64,000 nucleotides of DNA from the NCBI RefSeq assembly GCF_008084145.1, contig NZ_VSDO01000007.1, forward strand, positions 1 through 64,000, written 5' to 3'. This stretch comes from Paenibacillus faecis (GTDB lineage Bacteria; Bacillota; Bacilli; Paenibacillales; Paenibacillaceae). The position numbers and the translations under genes were made by a program. How positions within the stretch are numbered: position 1 is the first letter of the stretch; every line of letters begins with the position of its first letter. Below the pieces are notes generated by a model. It searched no databases. It was not told where the DNA came from and worked only from the letters and a program-made list of their open reading frames with translations. Shown piece by piece: positions 51,950 to 60,754 of the stretch.

Positions 51950-53247
51950 TGTTTAAAACCATGAAGAACATTTGGCACGTTCAGGACCTGCGCAACCGAA
52001 TTCTCTTCACCTTGTTCGTTTTCATTATTTTCCGGATCGGATCTTTCGTTCCGGTTCCGGGCGTTAACGCTTCGGTTTTTGAAAACATGAACGGTGCAGG
52101 GAGCGAATTGTTCGGGCTCTTGAACACTTTCTCGGGCGGCGCTCTTCATAACTTCTCGATTTTTGCGCTCGGGATTATGCCGTACATCACGGCGTCCATT
52201 ATCGTTCAGCTGCTCTCCATGGACGTTATTCCGAAGTTTGCGGAATGGGCGAAACAAGGGGAACACGGCAAGAAGAAAATGGCCCAGGTTACCCGTTACG
52301 GTACGGTCATCCTGGCGATCATTCAAGCCTTCGCGACATCGATCGGCTTCAACCGGATGTATAATGTCGAAATGGTGCCTAACGCCACTTTCGCCGATTA
52401 TCTGGTCATTGCTATCGTGTTGACGGCCGGTACGTCGTTCTTGATGTGGCTTGGTGAGCAAATCACCGAGAAGGGGATCGGCAACGGGATCTCGCTCATT
52501 ATCTTTGCGGGGATCGTTGCAGGGATTCCGGGTCATATTCAATCGATTGCCCAGTCGGAGTTTATCGTGGAAGGCCAAACCTTCATGAACGTGGTGAAGT
52601 CGATTGCGATCGTGCTCGTTTTCGTGTTGATCGTAATTGGGGTTATCTACATCCAGCAGGCGATCCGGAAAATTCCGGTTCAATATGCCAAACGGGTGGT
52701 AGGTAACAAAATGTACGGTGGCCAGAACACTCACATTCCGCTGAAGATTAACGCAGCGGGCGTGATTCCGGTTATCTTTGCGGTATCGCTCCTCCAGTTC
52801 CCGGTCGTGATCGCCAGCTTCTGGGCGACGCAGCCTTGGGCTCGCTGGATCAGCAGTAACTTGTCCCACGACCGTCCACTCGGTATGGTGCTTTATGTGA
52901 TTATGATCATCGGCTTTACGTTCTTCTATACATTCGTACAGATGAACCCGCAGCAGATGGCGGATAACATGAAGAAAAACGGGGGATACATTCCGGGGAT
53001 TCGCCCGGGGAAAACAACCGCCACGTATCTCACTCGGGTGCTCACCCGTTTGACGATGACGGGAGCGATCTTCCTTGCGGCTATCTCGATTCTTCCGGTA
53101 GGCCTTGGCGCTTTGGCTAATTTGCCGCGTACCGTTCAAATCGGCGGCACCTCGATCCTCATCGTGATCGGCGTTGCGCTGGATACGATGAAGACGATCG
53201 AAAGCCAATTGATCAAACGCCACTATAAAGGTTTTATCAATAAGTAA
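51949..53247 (+). CDS. secY: preprotein translocase subunit SecY
   Basis: SecY of 432 residues, the ten-span channel subunit. The start MFKTMKNIWHVQDLRNRI, the plug region and the loop GIRPGKTTATYLTRVLTRLT are typical. ATG 51949 overlaps the rplO stop (TAATG). Confidence 0.97.
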   Translation: MFKTMKNIWHVQDLRNRILFTLFVFIIFRIGSFVPVPGVNASVFENMNGAGSELFGLLNTFSGGALHNFSIFALGIMPYITASIIVQLLSMDVIPKFAEWAKQGEHGKKKMAQVTRYGTVILAIIQAFATSIGFNRMYNVEMVPNATFADYLVIAIVLTAGTSFLMWLGEQITEKGIGNGISLIIFAGIVAGIPGHIQSIAQSEFIVEGQTFMNVVKSIAIVLVFVLIVIGVIYIQQAIRKIPVQYAKRVVGNKMYGGQNTHIPLKINAAGVIPVIFAVSLLQFPVVIASFWATQPWARWISSNLSHDRPLGMVLYVIMIIGFTFFYTFVQMNPQQMADNMKKNGGYIPGIRPGKTTATYLTRVLTRLTMTGAIFLAAISILPVGLGALANLPRTVQIGGTSILIVIGVALDTMKTIESQLIKRHYKGFINK

Positions 53248-53342
53248 GCGATAGGTTCCAGGGACGAGCTCGCAAGTAGAACTCACCTGGCGCCTATTGT
53301 TCTGTTTTTGCAGTTCAGTGAGTCTTGGAGGGAGTGATAGAC

Positions 53343-53987
53343 ATGAACATTCTATTCATGGGACCTCCTGGAGCAGGAAAAGGAACACAAGCAGAGGTCA
53401 TCGTCAATGAATTCGGCATTCCACACATCTCCACCGGTGATGCGTTCCGCCTTGCGATCAAACAGCAAACGCCTGTAGGGATCAAGGCGAAGGAATACAT
53501 GGATCAAGGGCTTCTGGTGCCTGATGATGTTACGGTCGGTATCGTTCGCGAGCGTCTTCAGCAGTCCGATTGCGAAAAAGGTTTCTTATTGGACGGATTT
53601 CCAAGAACCCTTTCGCAAGCGGAAGCGCTGGAAGAACTGCTCGGCGGATTAGGTAGAAAACTGGATCATGTCATCAACCTGAAGGTGGACCGTAACAAAC
53701 TGCTGGCGCGTCTTACGGGACGTCGCATTTGCAAATCTTGCGGATCCACTTATCATGTGATCTTTAATCCTCCTGTTCAGGAAGGTGTTTGTGATAAGTG
53801 CGGCGGCGAGCTGTACCAGCGTTCCGACGATAACGAAGAGAGCGTGGGAACTCGACTCGACGAATATATCAACAAAACGGCACCTCTCCTCACGTTCTAT
53901 GAAGATAAGGGCCTGCTGCGTCAAGTAGATGGTGAACAGGAAATTGGAACGGTTTCGAAAGAAATCGTATCTATACTGCGAGGTTAG
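53343..53987 (+). CDS. adk: adenylate kinase
   Basis: Adk of 214 residues balances ATP, ADP and AMP. P-loop GPPGAGKGT spans 7-15. The lid has the zinc-binding cysteines C130, C133, C150 and C153 found in Gram-positive long forms. I chose ATG 53343 over the in-frame ATG at 53325 because GGAGGGAG lies between them. Confidence 0.97.
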   Translation: MNILFMGPPGAGKGTQAEVIVNEFGIPHISTGDAFRLAIKQQTPVGIKAKEYMDQGLLVPDDVTVGIVRERLQQSDCEKGFLLDGFPRTLSQAEALEELLGGLGRKLDHVINLKVDRNKLLARLTGRRICKSCGSTYHVIFNPPVQEGVCDKCGGELYQRSDDNEESVGTRLDEYINKTAPLLTFYEDKGLLRQVDGEQEIGTVSKEIVSILRG

Positions 53988-53992
53988 GTGTA

Positions 53993-54745
53993 ATGATCAT
54001 TTGTAAATCCGAAACGGAACTGGGCTTTATGAGAGAAGCAGGGCGGATCGTAGCGGAAACGCACAGGCTCATGGCGCAATCGATCGAGCCTGGGATTACG
54101 ACCGGAGAACTCGATCAAATCGCCGACAAGTTCATTCGCAGTCAAGGCGCTGTGCCGTCTTTTAAAGGTTATAACGGTTTTCCTTACAGCATTTGCGCTT
54201 CGGTCAACGAAGAATTGGTACATGGATTTCCCGGCAAACGCAAATTGAATGAGGGCGACATCATCACACTTGACATCGGCGCTGAGTACCGGGGATATCA
54301 CGGAGATTCGGCTTGGACCTATCCGGTCGGTACGATTTCGGAGGAAGCCCAGCGGCTTCTGGAAGTCACCGAAGGATCGCTGTATGCCGGTCTTGCGCTC
54401 GTCAAACCGGATGTACGCTTGTATACCATTTCGCATGCGATCCAGCAGCATATTGAAAATGCCGGTTTCTCGGTAGTTCGGGAGTATGTCGGTCACGGCA
54501 TCGGCTCCGAGCTGCACGAAGAACCGCAAATTCCTAACTACGGCACCCCGGACCGCGGGCCGCGGCTGAAGCCTGGCATGGTCCTGGCCATCGAGCCGAT
54601 GGTCAACGCCGGCAAGCGGTACGTTAGAACGCTGGAAGATGATTGGACGGTCGTTACAGTGGACGGTTCATTGTGTGCTCATTTTGAGCATACCGTTGCG
54701 GTAACCTCGGATGGTCTGGAAATTTTCACAAAACTGGATGCGTAG
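53993..54745 (+). CDS. map: methionine aminopeptidase
   Basis: Type I methionine aminopeptidase of 250 residues that removes initiator methionine. Metal ligands appear in TLDIGAEYRGYHGD, GHGIGSELHEEP and AIEPM. It starts 5 nt after adk and ends directly before the KOW gene. Confidence 0.96.
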   Translation: MIICKSETELGFMREAGRIVAETHRLMAQSIEPGITTGELDQIADKFIRSQGAVPSFKGYNGFPYSICASVNEELVHGFPGKRKLNEGDIITLDIGAEYRGYHGDSAWTYPVGTISEEAQRLLEVTEGSLYAGLALVKPDVRLYTISHAIQQHIENAGFSVVREYVGHGIGSELHEEPQIPNYGTPDRGPRLKPGMVLAIEPMVNAGKRYVRTLEDDWTVVTVDGSLCAHFEHTVAVTSDGLEIFTKLDA

Positions 54746-54748
54746 GTG

Positions 54749-55063
54749 ATGGCAGTGAAACAGCTTCCGGAACCTCAAATCGGGCAAATCGTGAAAACGT
54801 TGAAGGGAAGAGACGCCGGATCCGCTTATGTCATCGTCGGGATCGTGGATGAGAGATTCGTCCTGATCGCGGATGGGGACAAACGAAAGTTTGACCAGCC
54901 TAAGCGGAAAAATGTACAGCATCTTGAACTTCAATCGATGATCAGCAGCGAGGTCATTCATAGTTTGCAGGAAAGCGGACGGGTCACCAACGGGAAATTG
55001 CGGCATGCCGTGAACGTTTATATGGAATCCGCCAAACCGAATGCTGAAGAGAAAGGAGAATGA
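54749..55063 (+). CDS. KOW-domain RNA-binding protein (L14e/L6e-like)
   Basis: A 104-residue protein with an N-terminal KOW-type beta barrel (PQIGQIVKTLKGRDAGSAYVIVG). Such genes sit between map and infA in many Bacillales and are annotated as KOW or L14e-like proteins. Function is unknown; an auxiliary ribosomal role is likely. The start is uncertain: GTG 54746, ATG 54749 and GTG 54755 are in frame. The stop overlaps an unused ATG; infA follows. Confidence 0.85.
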   Translation: MAVKQLPEPQIGQIVKTLKGRDAGSAYVIVGIVDERFVLIADGDKRKFDQPKRKNVQHLELQSMISSEVIHSLQESGRVTNGKLRHAVNVYMESAKPNAEEKGE

Positions 55064-55065
55064 CA

Positions 55066-55281
55066 GTGGCCAAAGAAGATGTCATTGAAGTCGAAGGTAC
55101 GGTGATCGAACCGTTGCCGAACGCTACTTTTCGAGTAGAGCTGGAGAACGGACATCAAATTCTCGCTCACGTTTCCGGGAAGCTGCGCATGCACTTTATC
55201 CGGATTCTGACGGGAGACAAAGTGGTAGTACAATTGTCCCCTTATGACCTTACTAAAGGTCGTATTACGTATCGTAAATAG
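55066..55281 (+). CDS. infA: translation initiation factor IF-1
   Basis: IF-1 of 71 residues with an S1-like OB fold (EDVIEVEGTVIEPLPNATFRV, LRMHFIRIL). I chose GTG 55066 (AKEDVIEV) because GGAG at 55055-55058 has the right spacing and the length is exact. ATG 55060 would add two residues. Confidence 0.96.
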   Translation: MAKEDVIEVEGTVIEPLPNATFRVELENGHQILAHVSGKLRMHFIRILTGDKVVVQLSPYDLTKGRITYRK

Positions 55282-55351
55282 ATTCCAATACCAATTGGAA
55301 CAAATATGTGTTATGATATTCAGGTTGAGTAATCGATGAGTTGAGAAATTC

Positions 55352-55533
55352 GTTTTACATCTGTAAAACTTAGTTCATAGTTCATCCTTGCAAGAGAGTT
55401 TTGCTTCGCAAAGCTGGGCATATGCTCTCGAAGTCAGTTTTACATCCGTAAAACTTAGTTTATCCTTACGAAGAGAGTTTTGCTTCGCAAAACTTAGCAA
55501 ATGCTCTCGAAGTCAGTTTTACATTCGTAAAAC
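55352..55533 (+). repeat. tandem hairpin repeats between infA and rpmJ
   Basis: The 270-nt infA-rpmJ gap holds about 2.3 copies of an 80-85-nt unit. Each unit has a GTTTTAC-N4-GTAAAAC hairpin (55352-55369, 55437-55454, 55516-55533) and an AGTTTTGC-TTC-GCAAAACT hairpin (55397-55415, with one changed base, and 55476-55494), followed by a conserved ATGCTCTCGAAGTCAG. GAGAG before and CTCTC after the second hairpin can extend it. The last hairpin touches the rpmJ ribosome binding site. No gene is present. Confidence 0.85.
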
Positions 55534-55551
55534 TTTTAGGAGGTAATCAAC

Positions 55552-55665
55552 ATGAAGGTAAGACCTTCTGTAAAGCCCATTTGCGAAAAATGCAAAGTCA
55601 TTCGTCGCAAAGGCAATGTCATGGTGATTTGCGAAAATCCGAAGCACAAACAAAAACAAGGTTAA
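55552..55665 (+). CDS. rpmJ: 50S ribosomal protein L36
   Basis: L36 of 37 residues, zinc-binding type (C11, C14, C27, H32). TTAGGAGGT precedes ATG 55552. It was found by eye because it is very short. Confidence 0.96.
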   Translation: MKVRPSVKPICEKCKVIRRKGNVMVICENPKHKQKQG

Positions 55666-55685
55666 AGAAGGGGGTGTAGCGTAAA

Positions 55686-56054
55686 ATGGCACGTATAGCT
55701 GGTGTGGATTTGCCACGTGATAAACGCGTTGAGATCGCCTTAACTTACATTTTCGGAATCGGTAAAACGACTTCTCAGAAAATCCTGGCTGAAACAGGCA
55801 TCAATCCGGACACTCGTGTTCGTGATTTGACGGAAGATGAGGTTAGCAAACTACGCGAAACGATCGACAAGACGGTCAAGGTGGAAGGTGACCTGCGTCG
55901 TGAAATTTCCTTGAATATTAAACGTTTGATTGAAATCGGCTGCTACCGTGGTGTGCGTCATCGTCGCGGATTGCCGGTTCGCGGACAACGTACTAAGACG
56001 AATGCCCGTACTCGTAAGGGTCCTCGTCGTACTGTAGCGAACAAGAAGAAATAA
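55686..56054 (+). CDS. rpsM: 30S ribosomal protein S13
   Basis: S13 of 122 residues in the 30S head, contacting L5 and P-site tRNA. ARIAGVDLPRDKRVEIALTY and the GLPVRGQRTKTNARTRKG tail are typical. GGGGGTG precedes ATG 55686. Confidence 0.97.
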   Translation: MARIAGVDLPRDKRVEIALTYIFGIGKTTSQKILAETGINPDTRVRDLTEDEVSKLRETIDKTVKVEGDLRREISLNIKRLIEIGCYRGVRHRRGLPVRGQRTKTNARTRKGPRRTVANKKK

Positions 56055-56073
56055 GAAGGGGGGATAACAGACA

Positions 56074-56469
56074 ATGGCTAAACCAAAAAAAGTCGTACGT
56101 ACGAAACGTCGTGACCGTAAGAACATTGAATCTGGTGTGGCACATATCCGCTCCACCTTCAACAACACGATCGTTACAATTACGGATCCGCACGGTAACG
56201 CAATTTCCTGGGCCAGCTCCGGCGGTCTTGGTTTCAAAGGTTCCCGTAAATCCACTCCGTTCGCCGCTCAAATGGCTGCGGAATCCGCTGCGAAAGCGGC
56301 TATGGAACATGGCATGAAGAGCGTCGAAGTTATGGTTAAAGGTCCTGGAGCCGGTCGTGAAGCCGCTATCCGCTCCTTGCAAGCTGCAGGCCTGGAAGTA
56401 AACATGATTAAAGACGTGACTCCAATTCCTCATAACGGATGCCGTCCTCCGAAACGTCGTCGTGTATAA
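56074..56469 (+). CDS. rpsK: 30S ribosomal protein S11
   Basis: S11 of 131 residues in the platform. Family signatures include VAHIRSTFNNTIVTITD and PIPHNGCRPPKRRRV. AGGGGGG precedes ATG 56074. The 131-nt gap to rpoA has TTGGTA (56507-56512) and CATACT (56529-56534) spaced 16 nt, a weak internal promoter candidate. Confidence 0.97.
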   Translation: MAKPKKVVRTKRRDRKNIESGVAHIRSTFNNTIVTITDPHGNAISWASSGGLGFKGSRKSTPFAAQMAAESAAKAAMEHGMKSVEVMVKGPGAGREAAIRSLQAAGLEVNMIKDVTPIPHNGCRPPKRRRV

Positions 56470-56600
56470 TGAAGTTTCCTTTTGTGTGGTATAACAACAT
56501 CATCGTTTGGTAACAATGGTTGTTTAGGCATACTACATGATAGACTTCAGTAAACATGACGGTTTTTCAAGGAACGACGTTTTGAAGGAGGGGTAATTTC

Positions 56601-57545
56601 GTGATAGAAATCGAAAAGCCGAAAATCGAGACCGTAGAAGTTAACGATGAAGGCACCTATGGGAAATTTGTAGTAGAACCACTTGAGCGTGGATATGGCA
56701 CCACACTGGGCAACTCGCTTCGCCGGATTTTGCTCTCTTCTCTGCCGGGTGCTGCGGTAACCTCGGTCCAAATCGATGGTGTTCTGCATGAATTCGCGAC
56801 GATTCCGGGGGTTATGGAGGACGTCACGGAAATCATTCTGAACCTGAAGGCTCTCTCGCTGAAAATTCACTCCGATGAAGAGAAGATTCTCGAAATCGAT
56901 GCTGAAGGCGAAGGGGTCATCACAGCAGGAGATATCCGTGCGGACAGCGATGTCGAAATATTGAATCCGGATCTGCATATCGCAACGCTGGAACCGGGTT
57001 CGAGACTTCACATGCGCATCTATGCCGGCCGTGGTCGTGGTTATGTTCAGGCAGATCGGAACAAACGAGATGATCAACCGATTGGTGTCATTCCCGTCGA
57101 TTCGATCTATACCCCGATTGCTCGCGTCAATTACGTTGTAGAGAATACACGTGTTGGCCAAGTGACCAATTACGACAAGCTTACGCTTGAAGTATGGACC
57201 GATGGCAGCATTAGACCTGAAGAAGCGGTAAGCCTCGGTGCGAAGATTCTGACCGAGCATCTCTTCCTCTTCGTGGGACTCACGGATGAAGCGAAGGACG
57301 CCGAAATCATGGTCGAGAAGGAAGAAGACAAGAAAGAGAAAGTGCTTGAAATGACGATTGAAGAGCTCGATCTTTCCGTCCGCTCCTATAACTGCCTCAA
57401 ACGTGCCGGTATCAATACGGTACAAGAGCTCACAACCAAGACCGAAGAAGATATGATGAAGGTCCGGAATCTCGGGCGTAAATCTTTGGAGGAAGTTCAA
57501 GAGAAACTTGAGGAACTTGGTTTGGGTCTACGTACGGAAGAATAG
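56601..57545 (+). CDS. rpoA: DNA-directed RNA polymerase subunit alpha
   Basis: Alpha subunit of 314 residues with the N-terminal dimerisation domain (YGTTLGNSLRRILLSSLPG) and the C-terminal domain that contacts UP elements and activators (SYNCLKRAGINTVQEL). The start codon is GTG 56601 with AAGGAGGGG upstream. Confidence 0.97.
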   Translation: MIEIEKPKIETVEVNDEGTYGKFVVEPLERGYGTTLGNSLRRILLSSLPGAAVTSVQIDGVLHEFATIPGVMEDVTEIILNLKALSLKIHSDEEKILEIDAEGEGVITAGDIRADSDVEILNPDLHIATLEPGSRLHMRIYAGRGRGYVQADRNKRDDQPIGVIPVDSIYTPIARVNYVVENTRVGQVTNYDKLTLEVWTDGSIRPEEAVSLGAKILTEHLFLFVGLTDEAKDAEIMVEKEEDKKEKVLEMTIEELDLSVRSYNCLKRAGINTVQELTTKTEEDMMKVRNLGRKSLEEVQEKLEELGLGLRTEE

Positions 57546-57580
57546 ACTGCTTAATCGTTCTAGCGAAGGAGGGAAAACTC

Positions 57581-57946
57581 ATGGCATACCAAAAGTTGGG
57601 CCGCGATTCCAGTGCGCGTAAAGCTTTGTTCCGTGACCTGGTAACCGACCTGTTCTTATACGAGCGCATCCAAACGACTGAGGCCAAAGCGAAAGAAGTT
57701 CGTTCGATCGCCGAGAAGCTGATCACTAAAGCAAAACGCGGTGATCTGCATGCCCGTCGTCAAGTGGCTGCTTATGTTCGTCGCGAATCGATCGACGGCG
57801 AGCAAGACGCAATCCAAAAACTGTTCTCGGAGCTGGCTACGCGCTATTCCGAGCGTCCAGGCGGATACACCCGTATCCTGAAACTGGGACCACGCCGCGG
57901 CGACTCCGCCCCTATGGTTTATCTGGAACTGGTAGACCGGGCGTAA
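57581..57946 (+). CDS. rplQ: 50S ribosomal protein L17
   Basis: L17 of 121 residues. The start MAYQKLGRDSSARKALFRDL is diagnostic. GAAGGAGGG precedes ATG 57581. It ends the alpha operon. Unlike Bacillus subtilis, ecfA1-ecfA2-ecfT do not follow; a terminator and truA do. Confidence 0.97.
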   Translation: MAYQKLGRDSSARKALFRDLVTDLFLYERIQTTEAKAKEVRSIAEKLITKAKRGDLHARRQVAAYVRRESIDGEQDAIQKLFSELATRYSERPGGYTRILKLGPRRGDSAPMVYLELVDRA

Positions 57947-57971
57947 TTCGGGGATATCCCCAACCACAGTT

Positions 57972-58018
57972 AAACTCTCTGAGACTCGCCGTATATGGCT
58001 TGGCTGCGGAGAGTTTTT
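57972..58018 (+). terminator. terminator after rplQ
   Basis: AAACTCTC (57972-57979) pairs with GAGAGTTT (58009-58016) around a 29-nt branched loop with GCC/GGC, followed by T residues. The loop is long, so termination may be partial. Confidence 0.7.
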
Positions 58019-58056
58019 CTATGCCCGTGAGGTATTCCAAAGAAGGGGGTTGCCGC

Positions 58057-58860
58057 ATGCGCAATCTGCTGATGACGCTAAGTTATGACGGTACCCACTA
58101 TTTTGGCTTTCAGACCCAGCCTGGCGGAAATACCGTGCAGGATCATCTGGAGGAAGCCATTCGCCATTTGACGGGGGAAGACGTGAAGATCCACGGCTCC
58201 GGCAGAACGGATGCAGGCGTACATGCCCGGGCCCAAACCTTTCATTTTACGACGGCTTCGCAAATTCCGGTGGAGCGCTGGCGCCATGCCCTGAACGGAC
58301 GACTCCCCTCCGATATCCGCATTACGTCGGCGGTGGAGGTGCCTCTGTCGTTTCACTCCCGGCGGTCCGCAAAACGAAAAACATACCGGTACAGCATCAA
58401 CGGCAACCGGGTGTTCGATGTGTTCAACCGCCAATACCAGCTTCATCATCCGGGGCCTTTGGATGTGGTGGCCATGCGGGAAGGGTTGAAATACCTGGTG
58501 GGGACGCATGACTTTACCTCATTCGCTTCCAGGCACTCGACCAAGCAGAGCCATGTGAGAACGATCTATGAAGCCCGGATCGAGGTGGACCACGGCCTTG
58601 ATGGTGCCGGCACCCATGAGCAGGGGATACTTCATATCTACCTGACGGGTAACGGTTTTTTGCAGCATATGGTGCGAATCATCGTAGGAACTTTGCTTCA
58701 GGTAGGGGAAGGGAAGCGGAAGCCGGAGGAGATGAAGAGCATTCTGGAGGCAAGGGATCGGGCCGCGGCGGGGCCGACGGCGGAGAGTAAAGGGCTCATG
58801 CTCTGGAGTGTAGAGTATGAGGACTTGGCGGAGGCTCCCGATTCTGCGGCGAAATCTTAA
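58057..58860 (+). CDS. truA: tRNA pseudouridine(38-40) synthase TruA
   Basis: TruA of 267 residues isomerises uridines in the anticodon arm. The catalytic aspartate is in HGSGRTDAGVHARAQ. I chose ATG 58057 (MRNLLMTLSYDGTHY), with AGAAGGGGG upstream; the in-frame ATG codons at 58000 and 58021 lie in or next to the terminator. It directly follows the alpha operon terminator. Confidence 0.95.
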   Translation: MRNLLMTLSYDGTHYFGFQTQPGGNTVQDHLEEAIRHLTGEDVKIHGSGRTDAGVHARAQTFHFTTASQIPVERWRHALNGRLPSDIRITSAVEVPLSFHSRRSAKRKTYRYSINGNRVFDVFNRQYQLHHPGPLDVVAMREGLKYLVGTHDFTSFASRHSTKQSHVRTIYEARIEVDHGLDGAGTHEQGILHIYLTGNGFLQHMVRIIVGTLLQVGEGKRKPEEMKSILEARDRAAAGPTAESKGLMLWSVEYEDLAEAPDSAAKS

Positions 58861-59189
58861 ATTTTAACGAAACTCCTAAACTTCTCATACGTAACAATAC
58901 GAAAGCGGAATGCTACAGCATCTATATAAGTTGAACTAAAGAATTAGCAATAGGCAAGAGTGTAAAATGATTCTGGAGAAGCTACAAGCTTTCTGAAAGA
59001 AAGCTGGCATCGGAAGCATAAGCTACAGCTCGCCTTTGTGATCGGATTTCAACCTTTATAAATATTTAATTAGAAATTTGGGAGCAACAGCGATCGGAAG
59101 AACATTTCACACGGTTGCCCCACATGCAAATCAATAGTTCAATTTATATAGCAAATAAAATTATAGAACCTTAGGAGGGCTTTTACCCA
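58861..59189. other. gene-free AT-rich spacer between truA and the zinc-ribbon gene
   Basis: The 329-nt stretch has a 7-bp hairpin AGCTTTC / GAAAGCT (58988-59006) and is AT-rich unlike its surroundings, mostly at 59055-59165. I see no credible gene, RNA gene or clear promoter. The ribosome binding site AGGAGG at 59173-59178 belongs to the next gene. Confidence 0.5.
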
Positions 59190-59555
59190 ATGAAGTGTCC
59201 TGTATGTCATGACGTGCGTATGAGAGAAGTAGAAAAAGACGGAGTTCTGATCGATGTATGTCCCGATTGCAAAGGCGTGTGGCTGGATCGCGGCGAATTG
59301 GAGAAGCTGATGAATGAGGTGCGGCAAATCCGCCCCGCTTTTAACGAATGGTATGAGCGTCATGACCGGGAACCTTCCTATGAGCGGAGGGAGAAGGAGA
59401 CCCGGTATGCGGATCCGAACTACGATCACCGGCCTTCCTCGAAGCCCGATCCTAGATCGCCGCAACCAGGCTATCACCAGGGGTATCCGCAAGGGCATTA
59501 TAAGCACAAGAAGAAGAAATCGGTCCTGGACGTGTTCGGAGATCTGTTCGATTAA
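59190..59555 (+). CDS. zinc-ribbon protein, zf-TFIIB domain
   Basis: A 121-residue protein with an N-terminal TFIIB-type zinc ribbon: C3-X2-C6 and C24-X2-C27 (CPVCHDV, VCPDCKGVWLDRGELEKL). The middle and C-terminal parts are highly charged, with Arg/Glu, Pro, Tyr, His and Lys, and end in VLDVFGDLFD. Family function is unknown; the C-terminal tail resembles adaptor-like binding motifs only loosely. AGGAGGG precedes ATG 59190. It lies in the slot between truA and rplM, not the usual gene there, so it is an accessory insertion of uncertain origin. Confidence 0.85.
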   Translation: MKCPVCHDVRMREVEKDGVLIDVCPDCKGVWLDRGELEKLMNEVRQIRPAFNEWYERHDREPSYERREKETRYADPNYDHRPSSKPDPRSPQPGYHQGYPQGHYKHKKKKSVLDVFGDLFD

Positions 59556-59583
59556 AATGGAGTGTTTTTTGCAAGAAAAAGAC

Positions 59584-59612
59584 TTGCGCAACCAGGCCTC
59601 ATCCTGTAAAAT
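59584..59612 (+). promoter_or_regulatory. promoter of rplM-rpsI
   Basis: TTGCGC at 59584-59589 and TAAAAT at 59607-59612 with a 17-nt spacer. The leader of about 190 nt before rplM may contain an L13-type autoregulatory structure (the TTAGGAAAACCGCATAGCAG stretch near 59655); I cannot verify this by eye. Confidence 0.65.
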
Positions 59613-59808
59613 AAAAGTTGTGTTTTCTTAACGGCTATCCCACAGCCCCCAGTTAGGAAAACCGCATAGCAGTAACATAAGAATGAACAAACATGTATAT
59701 AACGACGATGAAACATAAATGGCAGAAAGCGGTCTTGGTACCCGAAGAGCCAGATCGTTTTATGCATTGACGAACCATTTCGAACGATAATGAAGGAGGA
59801 TCTTTTAA

Positions 59809-60246
59809 ATGCGTACCACCTATATGGCGAAGCCAAGCGAAGTAGAGCGCAACTGGCACATTGTTGATGCCGAAGGCAAAACGTTGGGCCGTTTGGCAAG
59901 CGAAGTAGCTGCACTGATCCGCGGCAAGCACAAACCACAATTCACTCCACATGTTGACGGCGGCGACTTCGTCGTAGTCATCAATGCCGAGAAGATTGCT
60001 CTGACCGGTAAGAAAATGGAGAACAAGAAGTACTATCGTCACTCCCTGCATCCAGGCGGTTTGAAAGTGACAGTTGCCAAGGATCTTTTGAACTCGAAGC
60101 CTGAACGTGTAATTGAGTCGGCTGTACATGGCATGCTGCCTAAAACTCGCCAAGGCGAGAAAATGAAGCTGAGACTGAAAGTCTATGCCGGCACGGAGCA
60201 TCCACATGCAGCACAAAAACCTGAAGTTTACGAACTTCGCGGATAA
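59809..60246 (+). CDS. rplM: 50S ribosomal protein L13
   Basis: L13 of 145 residues, an early 50S assembly protein. TYMAKPSEVERNWHIVDA and KMENKKYYRHSLHPGG are typical. GAAGGAGG precedes ATG 59809. A long leader suggests autogenous control, known for L13 in other bacteria. Confidence 0.97.
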   Translation: MRTTYMAKPSEVERNWHIVDAEGKTLGRLASEVAALIRGKHKPQFTPHVDGGDFVVVINAEKIALTGKKMENKKYYRHSLHPGGLKVTVAKDLLNSKPERVIESAVHGMLPKTRQGEKMKLRLKVYAGTEHPHAAQKPEVYELRG

Positions 60247-60266
60247 TTAAAAGGGAGGACAGTTTC

Positions 60267-60659
60267 ATGGCACAAGTACAATACTATGGGACAGGTCGTC
60301 GTAAACATTCGGTAGCTCGTGTTCGCCTTGTACCGGGTGAAGGACGCATTGTCATTAATAAACGCGATATCAATGAATATTTCGGTTTGGAAACCCTCAA
60401 ACTGATCGTTAAACAACCTTTGAGTTTGACGGAAACGCTCGGCAGCTATGACGTTATCGTCATCGCTCACGGTGGCGGCATCTCCGGTCAAGCCGGCGCC
60501 ATCCGTCACGGGATCGCTCGCGCTCTGCTGAAAGCAGACCCAGAGTTCCGTGGTTCGTTGAAGAAAGCAGGATTCCTGACTCGTGACCCACGGATGAAAG
60601 AACGTAAGAAATACGGTCTCAAAGCCGCTCGTCGCGCGCCACAATTCTCGAAACGTTAA
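60267..60659 (+). CDS. rpsI: 30S ribosomal protein S9
   Basis: S9 of 130 residues; the C-terminal tail ending in FSKR touches P-site tRNA. YYGTGRRKHSVARVRL and GGGISGQAGAIRHGIAR are typical. GGGAGG precedes ATG 60267. Confidence 0.97.
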   Translation: MAQVQYYGTGRRKHSVARVRLVPGEGRIVINKRDINEYFGLETLKLIVKQPLSLTETLGSYDVIVIAHGGGISGQAGAIRHGIARALLKADPEFRGSLKKAGFLTRDPRMKERKKYGLKAARRAPQFSKR

Positions 60660-60669
60660 TATTGCAACG

Positions 60670-60705
60670 AAAGCCTTCGGCCTATATTGGGCCGGAGGCT
60701 TTTTT
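60670..60705 (+). terminator. terminator after rpsI
   Basis: AAAGCCTTCGGCC / GGCCGGAGGCTTT around a short AT-rich loop, followed by T residues, 10 nt after the stop. Confidence 0.9.
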
Positions 60706-60754
60706 GTCTAAGAAAACACTATTACCCATCAGACAACCTTGATCACATAAAATT

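Noticed and set aside
55295..55317. TTGGAA and TATGAT as a promoter for rpmJ
   Set aside because: The spacer is only 11 nt; at most an extended -10 without -35 support.
55352..55533. CRISPR array between infA and rpmJ
   Set aside because: The repeats are hairpin units with near-identical intervening sequence, only 2-3 copies, and no unique spacers or cas genes.
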